From Owenweeksia sp965214115 (GTDB lineage: Bacteria > Bacteroidota > Bacteroidia > Flavobacteriales > Schleiferiaceae), in assembly GCA_965214115.1 (NCBI GenBank), contig CBDCAU010000003.1, positions 1 to 64,000 of the forward strand: a stretch of DNA of 64,000 nt. The letters are read 5' to 3'. Each line of letters starts with the position of its first letter. Position 1 is the first letter of the stretch. Below are positions 17,501 to 24,807 of the stretch, in pieces. Position numbers and translations under genes: made by a program. The notes beneath the pieces are model-generated. The model was not told the origin of the DNA. It searched no databases and saw only the letters and a program-made list of their open reading frames with translations.

Positions 17501-17853
17501 TTGAACTTTTCAAGCAGATGGTGGACAAGAGCAACAAGGAAATCGTGTCGTTCCTCTTCAAAGGGCAACTGCCCAGCCAAGACGCCAACCAAGTGCAGCA
17601 GGCCCGCGCGCCGCGCCGCAGCAACTACGACAACCTGCAAACCAGCCACCAGCAACTGGCGGCCGGCGACGGCGGCCAAACCAACGGCCAGCGCCCCGAA
17701 CGCCCCAAACCCCAGCCCGCCGTGAGCCAGAAAAAGTACGGCCGCAACGACGTGGTGACGGTGCAAAATTTGACCACGGGGGAGAAGAAGGAGATTAAAT
17801 TTAAGAAGGCGCAGCCGCTGGTGACGAAAAGGGAGTGGACGATTGTGGAGTGA
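14509..17853 (+). CDS. secA: preprotein translocase ATPase SecA
   Basis: 1114 residues. SecA drives preproteins through SecYEG by ATP hydrolysis. NBD1 carries Walker A (TGEGKT, residues 192-197) and the DEVDSVLIDDARTPLIISG DEAD-box region. Preprotein cross-linking follows, then NBD2 with GRGTDIKL and RQLRGRSGRQGDPGSSQFFVS, and the helical scaffold/wing (LLEYDDVMNSQREVIY, WKEHLRDMDDLRQ). It is longer than the ~900-residue E. coli protein because of an insertion between the NBD1 motifs (about 330-450, charged helices), as is common in Bacteroidota. The C-terminus ends in a KKYGRNDVVTV... beta segment and lacks the cysteine zinc-binding tail found in many proteobacterial SecA proteins. Confidence 0.98.
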   Translation: MLENILNKLFGSKSGRDIKELQPIVDKTKVEFDKLQSISDEELRTKTADFKKRISENISDETARIAELKTQIETEENIEQKESFYEEIDALEQKSYDKTEELLKEIQPEAFAVVKETARRFAENGKLEVSATDFERKLAATSDALDIQDDTAVWKNTWTAAGAEIKWDMIHYDVQLIGGSVLHKGSIAEMATGEGKTLVATLPVYLNALSGKGVHLVTVNDYLARRDAEWMAPIFQFHGLTIDCIDKYRPNSDERRAAYNADITYGTNNEFGFDYLRDNMARNPYDLVQRPHNFAIVDEVDSVLIDDARTPLIISGPTPKGGDQEFDQLKPHITKLVDAQKKLVAAELKEAKQLIASGDKKDKEEGAKKLLRAYRGLPKNKALIKFQSEEGMKTLLQKTENFYMQEQNKNMHLVDDELYFTIEEKHNQIDLTDKGIDLISGGTDRDFFILPDISTELSAIENSDLESREKAEKKEEMMRDFSVKSERIHTMNQLLKAYTLFEKDVEYVLMDNKVKIVDEQTGRVMDGRRYSDGLHQAIEAKENVKIEDATQTYATVTLQNYFRMYNKLSGMTGTAETEAGEFYDIYKLEVTVVPTNRPIARDDRQDLVYKTKREKYNAVIEEINELVEKGRPVLVGTTSVEISELLSRALKLRKIRHNVLNAKLHQKEADIVREAGQPGTVTIATNMAGRGTDIKLTSEVKDAGGLAIVGTERHDSRRVDRQLRGRSGRQGDPGSSQFFVSLEDNLMRLFNSERVAKLMDRMGLKEGEVIQHSMVSKSIERAQKKVEENNFGTRKRLLEYDDVMNSQREVIYKRRRHALYGERLQVDIANMFFETCQSIVDEYHETRDFGGFELELMRVFTMESPLTEDEFAKANPQQLVNDLYEKVLTLYAEKNKRIAQMALPVIKNVYDNPDNNFENIVVPFTDGSKGIQVTTNLEKAVDSEGKKLIRDFEKSIILAMIDDSWKEHLRDMDDLRQTVRNAQYEQKDPLLIYKFEAFELFKQMVDKSNKEIVSFLFKGQLPSQDANQVQQARAPRRSNYDNLQTSHQQLAAGDGGQTNGQRPERPKPQPAVSQKKYGRNDVVTVQNLTTGEKKEIKFKKAQPLVTKREWTIVE

Positions 17854-17882
17854 GGGGAAATTAGTTTTTAGCAACAGTTAAA

Positions 17883-19049
17883 ATGACCCCCTCTGAAAAA
17901 TACGTTTCAGAATTATGCGAAAAATCTTTTTTGCCTTTTTGGAGTTTTCCAAATCCCCTTGGCAAAAAGGGCAAAGAACTTTGTGATGTCTTGGTAATAT
18001 GTGATGATATCATCATACTCATTTCTGTAAAAGACATTTCTGTTTCTAATCACGAGGATGAATCCGTCAACTACGAAAGATGGGTTAAAAATGCCATCAC
18101 TAACTCCGTAAAGCAACTTTATGGTGCTGAAAGATTTTTGAAAAAGGCTTCAGCAGTATTTTTAAAAGACCGAAAAACTATTATAAACCTTCCACCCTCG
18201 GATTCTCGAAAAATTTACCGTATTGCTATTGCCTTTGGAAGTAAAGATAATTTTCCTCTTCCTACGGGAGAATTCGGAAACGGTTTCGTGAGCGTTTTTG
18301 ATGAGCAATCCACTTTTGTAATTCTGAATGAACTTGACACAATTACAGATTTTGTTAATTATTTAGAGGCAAAAGAAAAATTCGTTTCCAATAAAAGAAT
18401 CTTAATTCCGAGGGAGATAGATTTTCTCTCCATATACCTTCAAACTGGCTTTGACTTTGGGTTGGGTGTTTCTCCAAACGTAATTGCCTCTGCAGAAGGT
18501 TTATGGGAGGGTTATGTAAATTCTGAAGAATACAGACAATGGAGAAAGAATAAATATCCAAGTTATTTGTGGGATTATTTCATCCAAAAAATCTTCGAAT
18601 ACCATATAGATCAAGACACGACCTCAGAAAAGAGAAGCCAATTTGAAGAAGCTTTGCGCTATATGAATTTGGAATCGAGAATTAATAGAATAGAATTGAG
18701 CACTCTTTTCGAAAATACTGCAGGAGGGAAATTAAATGCGCGAATGCTTCAACCTTTAGAAGGGGCAAATCATTGTTATGTATTCGTTCCTCTTTCCAAA
18801 AAAAACTGGGAGGAAAAAGAAAAGGAGTTGCAGCTAAGATGTATAGTTGCTCGAATGCTAAACTCTAAAACTCAAAATGTTATTGGAATTTCAAGAGGGA
18901 GTAATGGCCGTGAAGAAGTTTTTGACATATGTTTTATTAGCATTTCAGAAATTGATGAGAACTTTGTTCAGTTCGCAGAGGAGATTCAGAAAAAACTCGG
19001 CTATTTTCGAAATCCCGTCAGATCAAACAGCAAGAGTTTTAGGAACTGA
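17883..19049 (+). CDS. uncharacterised protein with nuclease-like N-terminus
   Basis: 388 residues, no signal peptide or membrane span. The first ~60 residues read like a degenerate PD-(D/E)xK nuclease core: an N-terminal helix with E5/E10, then GKELCDVLV (E32, D35), a short turn, and IIILISVKD (S48, K50). Here S-x-K stands where E/Q-x-K is usual. The remainder is mixed alpha/beta with no family I recognise. Related genes with this start are scattered in accessory DNA; here it starts 29 bases after secA and converges on an orphan antitoxin gene. A defence or DNA-related role is possible but unproven. Codon use is more AT-rich than secA, suggesting later acquisition. Confidence 0.6.
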   Translation: MTPSEKYVSELCEKSFLPFWSFPNPLGKKGKELCDVLVICDDIIILISVKDISVSNHEDESVNYERWVKNAITNSVKQLYGAERFLKKASAVFLKDRKTIINLPPSDSRKIYRIAIAFGSKDNFPLPTGEFGNGFVSVFDEQSTFVILNELDTITDFVNYLEAKEKFVSNKRILIPREIDFLSIYLQTGFDFGLGVSPNVIASAEGLWEGYVNSEEYRQWRKNKYPSYLWDYFIQKIFEYHIDQDTTSEKRSQFEEALRYMNLESRINRIELSTLFENTAGGKLNARMLQPLEGANHCYVFVPLSKKNWEEKEKELQLRCIVARMLNSKTQNVIGISRGSNGREEVFDICFISISEIDENFVQFAEEIQKKLGYFRNPVRSNSKSFRN

Positions 19050-19093
19050 TATTCTTTCTGCCTTAAATAAAAGCATTTATTTTAAATTTTACG

Positions 19094-19549
19094 CTATGAA
19101 CCATACAACCCCAATTCTTCGTCGCCGCGCATCATTTCAATAAGGCGTTTTTCTTGTTCCGCTTTTTGCTTGGCGCGGTATTCTACCAAATCTTCAAAAC
19201 GTACCCGCCGGTGCTTGCCCACCTTGGTGAAGGGGATTCTCCCACTTTCCAAAAGTTTCACCAAATGAGGCCGCGAGCAACTCAGAAATTCGGCGGCGGC
19301 TTGGGTGGTCAGTTCCGTAGCGATGGGCACTACGGAAATCGGTTTTCCTTGGCCGGTGGCTTTCAAAATTTCCTGCAAAAGTCTCAGCGCCTTGAGCGGG
19401 ATTTTCAGTTTTTGTTCGGTTTCCTCGATTTCGATTTCTGGGTTTTCGGAATGGACTTTTTCCAAAGTGGTTGCCAGTGCTTGGTACGACTGCCTTGCGG
19501 CTTCTTGCTCTTTTTTGGAGGGGCGGCGAACGTTTTCTAAAACTTCCAT
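19094..19549 (-). CDS. excisionase-type HTH protein, likely orphan antitoxin
   Basis: 151 residues from the ATG at 19549 (MEVLENVRRPSKKEQ); the longer in-frame extension encodes an implausible hydrophobic stretch and is rejected. A helical N-terminus leads to an excisionase/MerR-like winged HTH (about 84-130: TTQAAAEFLSCSRPHLVKLL, GRIPFTKVGKHRRVRFEDL). Proteins of this length and layout are usually antitoxins encoded just before a PIN-domain toxin. No toxin follows: after its stop comes the convergent end of the gene at 19049. It may be a solitary regulator or the remnant of a lost pair. Confidence 0.75.
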   Translation of the reverse strand: MEVLENVRRPSKKEQEAARQSYQALATTLEKVHSENPEIEIEETEQKLKIPLKALRLLQEILKATGQGKPISVVPIATELTTQAAAEFLSCSRPHLVKLLESGRIPFTKVGKHRRVRFEDLVEYRAKQKAEQEKRLIEMMRGDEELGLYGS

Positions 19550-19847
19550 TTTGCTTTTATCAAAATATAAAACAAATCTAAACGAAATAATCGAAACAAA
19601 CGAAATGGTCGAAACAATGGAGAAAATGAAGAGTCCCGCAGACACGACACTTGCCACTTTTGTTTCGCCCTTTCAGGGCTTTTGCCGCGCGGGCTCGGCG
19701 CATCGTCCCCGCCCTTACGGACGGGGCTATTTGCATTCCGCCCCGCTGGGGCTTCGACCCTAAAATCCGTTGTTTGATTTTTGTGGTTTGACATTTTAGA
19801 TTTTTGCCGCGCTATCCAGTTTTCGCCAATCTCCTACCTTTGAAACT
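19550..19847. repeat. intergenic region with three short palindromic repeats
   Basis: Between the orphan antitoxin and a toxin-antitoxin pair lie three palindromes: GCCCTTTCAGGGC (about 19667-19679), CCCCGCCCTTACGGACGGGG (about 19706-19725), and CCGCCCCGCTGGGGC (about 19739-19753). The same motifs recur at 20841-20860 and in 63.7-63.9 kb, so they are dispersed genomic repeats. A TACCTTTG element (19835-19842) six bases before the next start could be its promoter. Confidence 0.65.
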
Positions 19848-20075
19848 ATGAAAACAATCACCGTGGAAATGCCCGAAAAATCCGGTGTGGATGAGTTTGA
19901 GGCCAAGATGATTTTGGCGGGCGAGCTTTACGAACGCGAAAAAATAACCCTTGGGGAGGCAGCAAATATTGTGGGCATCAGCAAGCGCGCCTTTATCGAG
20001 ACGATTGGCCGGTTCGGGTTTTCCATTATTGGCAATGACGAAGACGCTGTTTTAGAGGACATCCGCAATGTCTGA
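19848..20075 (+). CDS. UPF0175-family antitoxin
   Basis: 75 residues. After a short strand (KTITVEMPEKSGVDEFEAKM) comes the typical UPF0175 helix-turn-helix: ILAGELYEREKITLGEAANIVGISKRAFIETIGRFG. It ends with an acidic tail (GNDEDAVLEDIRNV) thought to contact the toxin. It overlaps the DUF3368 gene by eight bases, the standard order (antitoxin first) for this type II toxin-antitoxin family. The -7-like TACCTTTG ends five bases before the ATG, so the mRNA may be leaderless. Confidence 0.88.
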   Translation: MKTITVEMPEKSGVDEFEAKMILAGELYEREKITLGEAANIVGISKRAFIETIGRFGFSIIGNDEDAVLEDIRNV

Positions 20076-20523
20076 CCAGTGGCTTTTGTTGGATGCGAGC
20101 TGCCTTATAGTGCTTTATCAAATTGACGAACTTGATTTTTTGAGGTCGTTCCCAAACCTGATTACCACTCCCCAAGTAGCCGAGGAATATGAGATTCCAT
20201 TGCCTCCTTTTATTGAAATCAAAACCCCTAAAGAATCCACATTTGCTTTGACAGCAGAAATTTTGGACAGAGGTGAGGCGAGCCTTATTGCATTGGCCTT
20301 AGATTTCGAGAAAGAAAATACGCTCGTTTTAGATGATTTAAAAGCAAGGAAATATGCTCAATCATTGGGTTTGAACAGGATTGGAACACTGGGTTTGATA
20401 GCCAAGGCTCATAAAGAAAAGAAAATCCAAAACGGGATGGCGCTCATCGAAAAAATTCAAACCACCGATTTTCGGATTTCTGAAAAGATTGTGGAACAAA
20501 TTCGGCGGGAGCTTGATTCTTAA
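20068..20523 (+). CDS. DUF3368 PIN-domain toxin
   Basis: 151 residues with PIN-like nuclease features: LLLDASCLIVLYQI supplies the first acidic residue, a central GEASLIALAL gives the conserved E, and ENTLVLDDLKARKYAQSLGL gives the paired aspartates. The RIGTLGLIAKAHKEKKI helix is characteristic of DUF3368. By analogy it is a ribonuclease toxin held by the UPF0175 antitoxin encoded directly upstream. All catalytic acidic residues expected from the family are present, so it is probably functional. Confidence 0.88.
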   Translation: MSDQWLLLDASCLIVLYQIDELDFLRSFPNLITTPQVAEEYEIPLPPFIEIKTPKESTFALTAEILDRGEASLIALALDFEKENTLVLDDLKARKYAQSLGLNRIGTLGLIAKAHKEKKIQNGMALIEKIQTTDFRISEKIVEQIRRELDS

Positions 20524-20544
20524 ATCATATGAAACATTTATAAA

Positions 20545-20712
20545 ATGGGATATATCGAAGAACCCGAAGGTGTAGATTTCATCATCCAAAGCGAGCCATT
20601 GACAGACATAGAACGGGCGATGATTAGTGAGCACATCCGAAAAAAGAAGGAAGAATACAAAAGAAAAGAGGCCAAACAGGTTGAGAAGAAAGGAGAACCA
20701 CAGGAATTTTGA
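20545..20712 (+). CDS. small charged hypothetical protein
   Basis: A 55-residue ORF, MGYIEEPEGVDFIIQSEPLT..., ending in a very basic/acidic helix (HIRKKKEEYKRKEAKQ). It starts 21 bases after the toxin stop, in the same direction, and has the look of the short proteins that often accompany toxin-antitoxin pairs in Bacteroidota. No known domain. Confidence 0.5.
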   Translation: MGYIEEPEGVDFIIQSEPLTDIERAMISEHIRKKKEEYKRKEAKQVEKKGEPQEF

Positions 20713-20992
20713 CTTTCAAAATTCATCCCATAGAAATGCCCCCACCTCACCATCCTCCGCAGCATCAACGCAGGCGACTACCTCAAAATATTAATTGTTG
20801 ATTCAAGTCTTAAAGTCTCGTGGGGACGACATATTGATAGCCCCGTCCGTAAGGGCGGGGTTTTCAATTTCGCGGGCGCGTGAAAAGTGCCGTCGGCACG
20901 ACACTACCTCAAGCGACACAATTGCACGGCGCGTGGAAGTAACTAACTTGCGCCATTCCGATTGGGACAATACCCCATCGACAAATTGGCAA
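20713..20992. repeat. intergenic region with GC palindrome
   Basis: CCCCGTCCGTAAGGGCGGGG (20841-20860) is the reverse-complement relative of the palindrome near 19706, and GTGCCGTCGGCAC (about 20887-20899) is a second palindrome. No gene seen; an in-frame upstream extension of the permease gene runs through these repeats and is considered spurious. Confidence 0.6.
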
Positions 20993-22066
20993 ATGAACCC
21001 ATTGATAAAAAAACTCCTCAAAAACCCCCTCGGTTTCGGCGGTTTGTTCGTCATTTTTGTCGCGCTTTGCATTGCGATTTTCGCGTATGCGATTGTGCCC
21101 GATGCCACGCCAAACGCGAATGAAATGCACTTGCCCTTGGCGGGAAAAAAACCGGGTTTCTCCGTGCAGATGCTGCGCTTGAAAAAGGAAAATTTTCAGG
21201 AAACGCCGTTTTTCAAAAAACTGTTTCTGGGTTCGGAATCGCCGTACCGCGAGATTCCCGTGGCTTCGTACGACCTTCAAAACGAAGAAATTACCTATCA
21301 AGAATTTACGGGCGACGCTTCGGCAGGGCCGGTCAAAACCGTAAAGAAAACCGAATTATCCGATGATGATTTTGCGATTGAAAAAACCTTCCTCCTCGGC
21401 ACCGACCGCTACGGCCGCGACTTGCTGAGTCGGCTTTTGCTGGGCGCGCGCATTTCGTTTTCGGTGGGATTTGTGGCGGTGTTCATTTCGCTTTTGATTG
21501 GGATTCCGCTCGGCGCCATCGCCGGATATTATGGCGGCCAAGTCGACAAAATCGTGATGTGGTTCATCAACGTGGTGTGGAGCATCCCCACGCTTTTGAT
21601 GGTGATCGCGATTACGCTGGCGCTGGGCAAAGGGTTTTGGCAAGTGTTTGTGGCCGTGGGTTTTACGATGTGGGTGGAGGTGGCGCGCGTCGTCCGTGGT
21701 CAAGTGCTTTCCGTCAAGGAAAAGGAATACATCCAGGCCGCGAAGGTTTTGTCCCTCAGCGATTTCCGCATCATCCGCCGCCATATTTTGCCCAACGTCC
21801 TCGCGCCCGTCATCGTGATTTCGGCGGCCAATTTTGCCGCCGCCATTTTGATTGAAAGCGGCCTGAGCTTTTTGGGGATCGGCGCACAGCCGCCAATGCC
21901 CAGCTGGGGCGGGATGATCAAAGACCATTATGCGTATTTGATTGTCGATAAAGCCTACCTCGCCTTGGCGCCGGGCATCGCCATTATGCTCTTGGTGCTG
22001 GCATTTATGATGGTGGGCAATGCGTTGCGGGATGCGCTGGACGTGAGCGCAGGGAACGCAGATTAG
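20993..22066 (+). CDS. peptide ABC transporter permease (DppC/OppC-like)
   Basis: 357 residues from the ATG at 20993 (MNPLIKKLLKNPLGFGG). One membrane span at about 15-40 is followed by a periplasmic loop of about 100 residues. Then comes the permease core with five spans, containing LLGTDRYGRDLLSRLLLGARISFSVG and the ATPase-coupling loop VARVVRGQVLSVKEKEYIQAAKVLSLSDFRII. The protein is the second permease type of oligopeptide importers. No ATPase, partner permease or binding protein lies nearby, so the rest of the importer is encoded elsewhere, a frequent arrangement in Bacteroidota. The upstream in-frame extension to 20795 crosses palindromic repeats and is not used. Confidence 0.88.
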   Translation: MNPLIKKLLKNPLGFGGLFVIFVALCIAIFAYAIVPDATPNANEMHLPLAGKKPGFSVQMLRLKKENFQETPFFKKLFLGSESPYREIPVASYDLQNEEITYQEFTGDASAGPVKTVKKTELSDDDFAIEKTFLLGTDRYGRDLLSRLLLGARISFSVGFVAVFISLLIGIPLGAIAGYYGGQVDKIVMWFINVVWSIPTLLMVIAITLALGKGFWQVFVAVGFTMWVEVARVVRGQVLSVKEKEYIQAAKVLSLSDFRIIRRHILPNVLAPVIVISAANFAAAILIESGLSFLGIGAQPPMPSWGGMIKDHYAYLIVDKAYLALAPGIAIMLLVLAFMMVGNALRDALDVSAGNAD

Positions 22067-22225
22067 GCGAATTTTGGCCCCCAATCCCCCAAAGGGGGGT
22101 TGCTGGACGTGAGCAGATTGTGGATAAACTAAACGCGGGAATATTTCAGGAGACCGTTTTATCGATTAGAATGCCCCCATTTACTCAGTAGTCTAAACCC
22201 CTTTTGGGGGATTTTGAGGCCGCCA

Positions 22226-23644
22226 TCATTCCCTCACCCATTTCTTTGTAAAGATTTCCCCGCCATTTTTGAATCGGAAAAAGTAGATGCCGTTCGCCCA
22301 TTTTTCAGTATTTAATTGGGTACTGGAATTTATAATCCCATTGTACATTTCTTGACCCGAAACATCGGATATTTTTAGCGAAAACGTACCTTCAAATTTA
22401 GAGAACTGTAAATAGGATTGACCGGGATTTGGATATATTTCAATGCTATTCTGGAACGCATTTTCACCCAAACCGATCATCATACAGGCAGTGGTGTTTT
22501 GCATCATTAAAGAAAGCGCTCCCCCAGTGGTCAAGGAAGGGAAGATGCAACCCGCGTGATCGGTGGCGCCTTTGTTTATGGCGGCCACGTTCGCCGCGCC
22601 ATTGGCTGTCATTGCCGAATCGGCGTCCAACGCATTTTGAAAACTGACCTGTTCATCTTGGGTGCAGTAGTACATTTTCAATGGAAAACTGGGCGCCCAG
22701 TCAAAATTGTCCTGCTTCTTCAGGGCGCGCCAAATCGGGTGGTTCGATTGAGTAGAATCCGCTTTCAGATTGGCCAAAACCGAATCTTGTATAAAACCCG
22801 ACAAAGTATTTGGCAGTTGGGAGTTGATAAAACTCATATCATTGGTGCCATCAAAAAGGGGCGGAATAGTGGTATCATAAGGTGATTTTAAAAGTTCATC
22901 CACGCTTTGATAAATGTCGCCATATACGCGGTTCATCGCGAAAAGCAAATACACCACGTAACCGGGGTTGGAATAGGGCTGGCCGGAAAGCAAAACGGTG
23001 GATTGGCTGCCGCTCAAGTTATACGGGCCGCTGGCGGGGCCGGCCGCCACGATGTCAAATTCGTTGAACAGGCCGCTGTCCTGCACGTATTTTACGGTGG
23101 CCATCGCCGCGTGGCCGCCCTGCGAATAGCCGGTTACGAACACCTCCCCGTTTAAAGTTACGCTGGTCGAATCCTGCAAATATTCCCGCGAGGCACGGAT
23201 CAAATCCAAAGTGGCGGTGGCTTGGCTTTCGGCGTGCAGGTAGGGGTGGAGGCCGGGATTGTCGCCCAGCCCCAAATAATCGGGCGCCACGGAAACCGCG
23301 CCGGTGCTGGCCAAAGCCTTGGTCAAAAAGGCCTCGGAATTGTCGCGCGAAGGCACGGCTTCCTTTTCCGAAACGGTGCCGTGGCAATAAGCCGCCAAGG
23401 GAAAATCGTTGCAGGAACTGGTATTGGGCACGGCCAGCCCGCCGCTGGCGATGGTTTGGCTGCCATCCACATCGGTGGTTTGGTAGGTGATTTTGTAATA
23501 ATCCACCCCGTACTGCGCTTGGGTGGGAAGCAAAAGCTGGAATTGGAAGGAAGGCGTTGTGCCGAGGTAAGTGGCGGATACCAACTTTTGCGCGGAAGCG
23601 CCGATGGTAAAAAACAGGCAAAGAGGGAGGAGGTAATTTTTCAT
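22226..23644 (-). CDS. T9SS-secreted alpha/beta hydrolase (secretory lipase-like)
   Basis: 472 residues from the ATG at 23644. Signal peptide MKNYLLPLCLFFTIGASAQ; an alpha/beta-hydrolase domain then runs to about residue 385, with the nucleophile elbow VTGYSQGGHAAMA (G-x-S-x-G). An aspartate in YYCTQDEQVSF and a histidine in ATDHAGC complete a plausible triad, and APDYLGLGDNPGLHPYLHA is typical of the secretory lipase group. The last ~75 residues form a T9SS type A sorting domain (IEIYPNPGQSYLQFS ... GIYFFRFKNGG). It probably hydrolyses lipid or polymer esters outside the cell. A longer in-frame start at 23764 would bury the signal peptide and is rejected. Confidence 0.85.
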   Translation of the reverse strand: MKNYLLPLCLFFTIGASAQKLVSATYLGTTPSFQFQLLLPTQAQYGVDYYKITYQTTDVDGSQTIASGGLAVPNTSSCNDFPLAAYCHGTVSEKEAVPSRDNSEAFLTKALASTGAVSVAPDYLGLGDNPGLHPYLHAESQATATLDLIRASREYLQDSTSVTLNGEVFVTGYSQGGHAAMATVKYVQDSGLFNEFDIVAAGPASGPYNLSGSQSTVLLSGQPYSNPGYVVYLLFAMNRVYGDIYQSVDELLKSPYDTTIPPLFDGTNDMSFINSQLPNTLSGFIQDSVLANLKADSTQSNHPIWRALKKQDNFDWAPSFPLKMYYCTQDEQVSFQNALDADSAMTANGAANVAAINKGATDHAGCIFPSLTTGGALSLMMQNTTACMMIGLGENAFQNSIEIYPNPGQSYLQFSKFEGTFSLKISDVSGQEMYNGIINSSTQLNTEKWANGIYFFRFKNGGEIFTKKWVRE

Positions 23645-23728
23645 ATCGAAATTTTTACAAAGAAACGGACTGTTGGGCAATTGGATTGAAAGCGCCAAAG
23701 GGAATGCGCATATAAGAGAGGAGATTAG

Positions 23729-23736
23729 TAGTTTTG
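23729..23736 (+). promoter_or_regulatory. promoter element of the tRNA-Arg array
   Basis: TAGTTTTG matches TAnnTTTG and ends 13 bases before the first tRNA, placing the start point about 6 bases upstream of the mature 5' end. Confidence 0.6.
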
Positions 23737-23749
23737 CAGCCCTTTTTTC

Positions 23750-23821
23750 GGCTCCGTAGTACAATGGATAGTATGTAGGTTTCCGGTACCTAAGATCCAG
23801 GTTCGATTCCTGGCGGGGCTA
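23750..23821 (+). tRNA. tRNA-Arg (anticodon CCG)
   Basis: 72 bases folding as a full cloverleaf. The acceptor stem is GGCTCCG / CGGGGCT with discriminator A; the D stem GTAC/GTAT; the anticodon stem TAGGT/ACCTA with loop TTCCGGT (anticodon CCG); the T arm CCAGG-TTCGATT-CCTGG. CCA is not encoded. It reads CGG codons. Confidence 0.9.
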
Positions 23822-23931
23822 CTTCCTTGCAGTTATTTGGTTATTAAGTCATTAGTTATTTAGACTGAGCGTTTTATGTTGGCTTTTGCCAAAACAACTA
23901 TAAACACAATAACTCAATAACTGCTTGCCCT

Positions 23932-24003
23932 GGCCCCGTAGTTCAATGGATAGAATAGAAGTTTCCTAAACTTTTGATCCCAGTTCGATCCTGGGCGGGG
24001 CTG
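23932..24003 (+). tRNA. tRNA-Arg (anticodon CCT)
   Basis: 72 bases: acceptor GGCCCCG / CGGGGCT, D stem GTTC/GAAT, anticodon stem GAAGT/ACTTT with loop TTCCTAA (anticodon CCT), T arm CCCAG-TTCGATC-CTGGG, discriminator G. It lies exactly 182 bases after the first copy in a tandem array. Reads AGG codons. Confidence 0.88.
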
Positions 24004-24113
24004 CTTCTTCTTAGTTATTTGGTTATTAAGTTGTTGGTTAATTAGGCAGGGCGTTTTGTGCTGGCTTTTGCCAAAACAACTATCCACAGAATAACTCAAT
24101 AACTGCCCCTTCC

Positions 24114-24188
24114 GGCCCCGCGGTTCAACGGATATCCCGCAGGTGCGGGACTAAACTTTTGATCCCAGTTCGATCCTGGGCGGGGCTG
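24114..24188 (+). pseudogene. tRNA-Arg(CCT) pseudogene with palindrome in place of the anticodon arm
   Basis: Acceptor, T arm and 5' D-stem match the preceding tRNA. The 13 bases covering the 3' D-stem and the 5' side of the anticodon stem-loop are replaced by the 16-base palindrome TCCCGCAGGTGCGGGA. No seven-base anticodon loop can form, so it cannot decode. Confidence 0.85.
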
Positions 24189-24298
24189 CTTCTTCTTAGT
24201 TATTTGGTTATTAAGTTGTTGGTTAATTAGGCAGGGCGTTTTGTGCTGGCTTTTGCCAAAACAACTATCCACACAATAACTCAATAACTGCCTCCTCC

Positions 24299-24373
24299 GG
24301 CCCCGTAGTTCAATGGATATCCCGCAGGTGCGGGACTAAACTTTTGATCCCAGTTCGATTCTGGGCGGGGCTG
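24299..24373 (+). pseudogene. second tRNA-Arg(CCT) pseudogene with the same palindrome
   Basis: Identical replacement by TCCCGCAGGTGCGGGA at the same point as the copy at 24114. The remainder differs by only three bases from that copy, showing that the altered unit was itself duplicated. Confidence 0.85.
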
Positions 24374-24485
24374 CTTCTTCGCAGTTATTTGGTTATTAAG
24401 TTGTTGGTTAATTAGGCAGGGCGTTTTGTGCTGGCTTTTCGCCAAAACAACTATAAACACAATAACTCAATAACTGCTTCTCCCT

Positions 24486-24807
24486 TGACCGTATCGTAAG
24501 ATTGGCGAAAGAGCTGTTCGCGCCGCCGATGCCCGTATTTAGGAAATTTCCCCACTTTGTCCCATCCAAACCTTGTAAACCATTCTTTACAGGGACATTT
24601 TCCCCAACTCGTGGAAGGCGCGCACACCCAGCGGTTTATATGGCTTTTGGTAAAATCCAGTCCAAGGAGTTTTAGGGATAGTATAAAGTTTTCTACAAAA
24701 ATGTAGGAAAGCGGCTAAACAAAGGCGAAGGATACTTTCGCGCCGCTCGGCTCGGTTGACGCTCTCTGGCGTTTTTTTATTTCACACTTTACTTACTCTT
24801 TTTAAAA
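24486..24807. other. leader region of the second secreted hydrolase
   Basis: No gene seen. TACTTTCG at 24733-24740 is a good -7 promoter element for the gene at 24808. It is followed by a small hairpin GACGC-TCTCTG-GCGTT and a T7 run (24759-24779), which looks like a weak terminator inside the leader. Confidence 0.5.

Larger units (their letters stand above)
23750..24485 (+). repeat. four-unit tandem array of tRNA-Arg plus hairpin spacer (182-185 bp period)
   Basis: Units start at 23750, 23932, 24114 and 24299. Each holds a tRNA or tRNA pseudogene plus a spacer of about 110 bases. The spacers are alike and are themselves imperfect inverted repeats: the 5' side has GCAGTTATT, GGTTATT and AGTTGTT, and the 3' side AACAACT, AATAACTC and AATAACTGC, so each could form a long stem around a GGCTTTTGCC hairpin. 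Confidence 0.9.

Noticed and set aside
23750..24485. CRISPR array
   Set aside because: Repeat units are 182-185 bp and consist of tRNA genes with hairpin spacers; no short direct repeats with unique spacers.
24486..24807. Integrative element attached to the tRNA-Arg array
   Set aside because: No integrase, excisionase or att-like direct repeat of a tRNA 3' end outside the tandem units is visible in the flanks.
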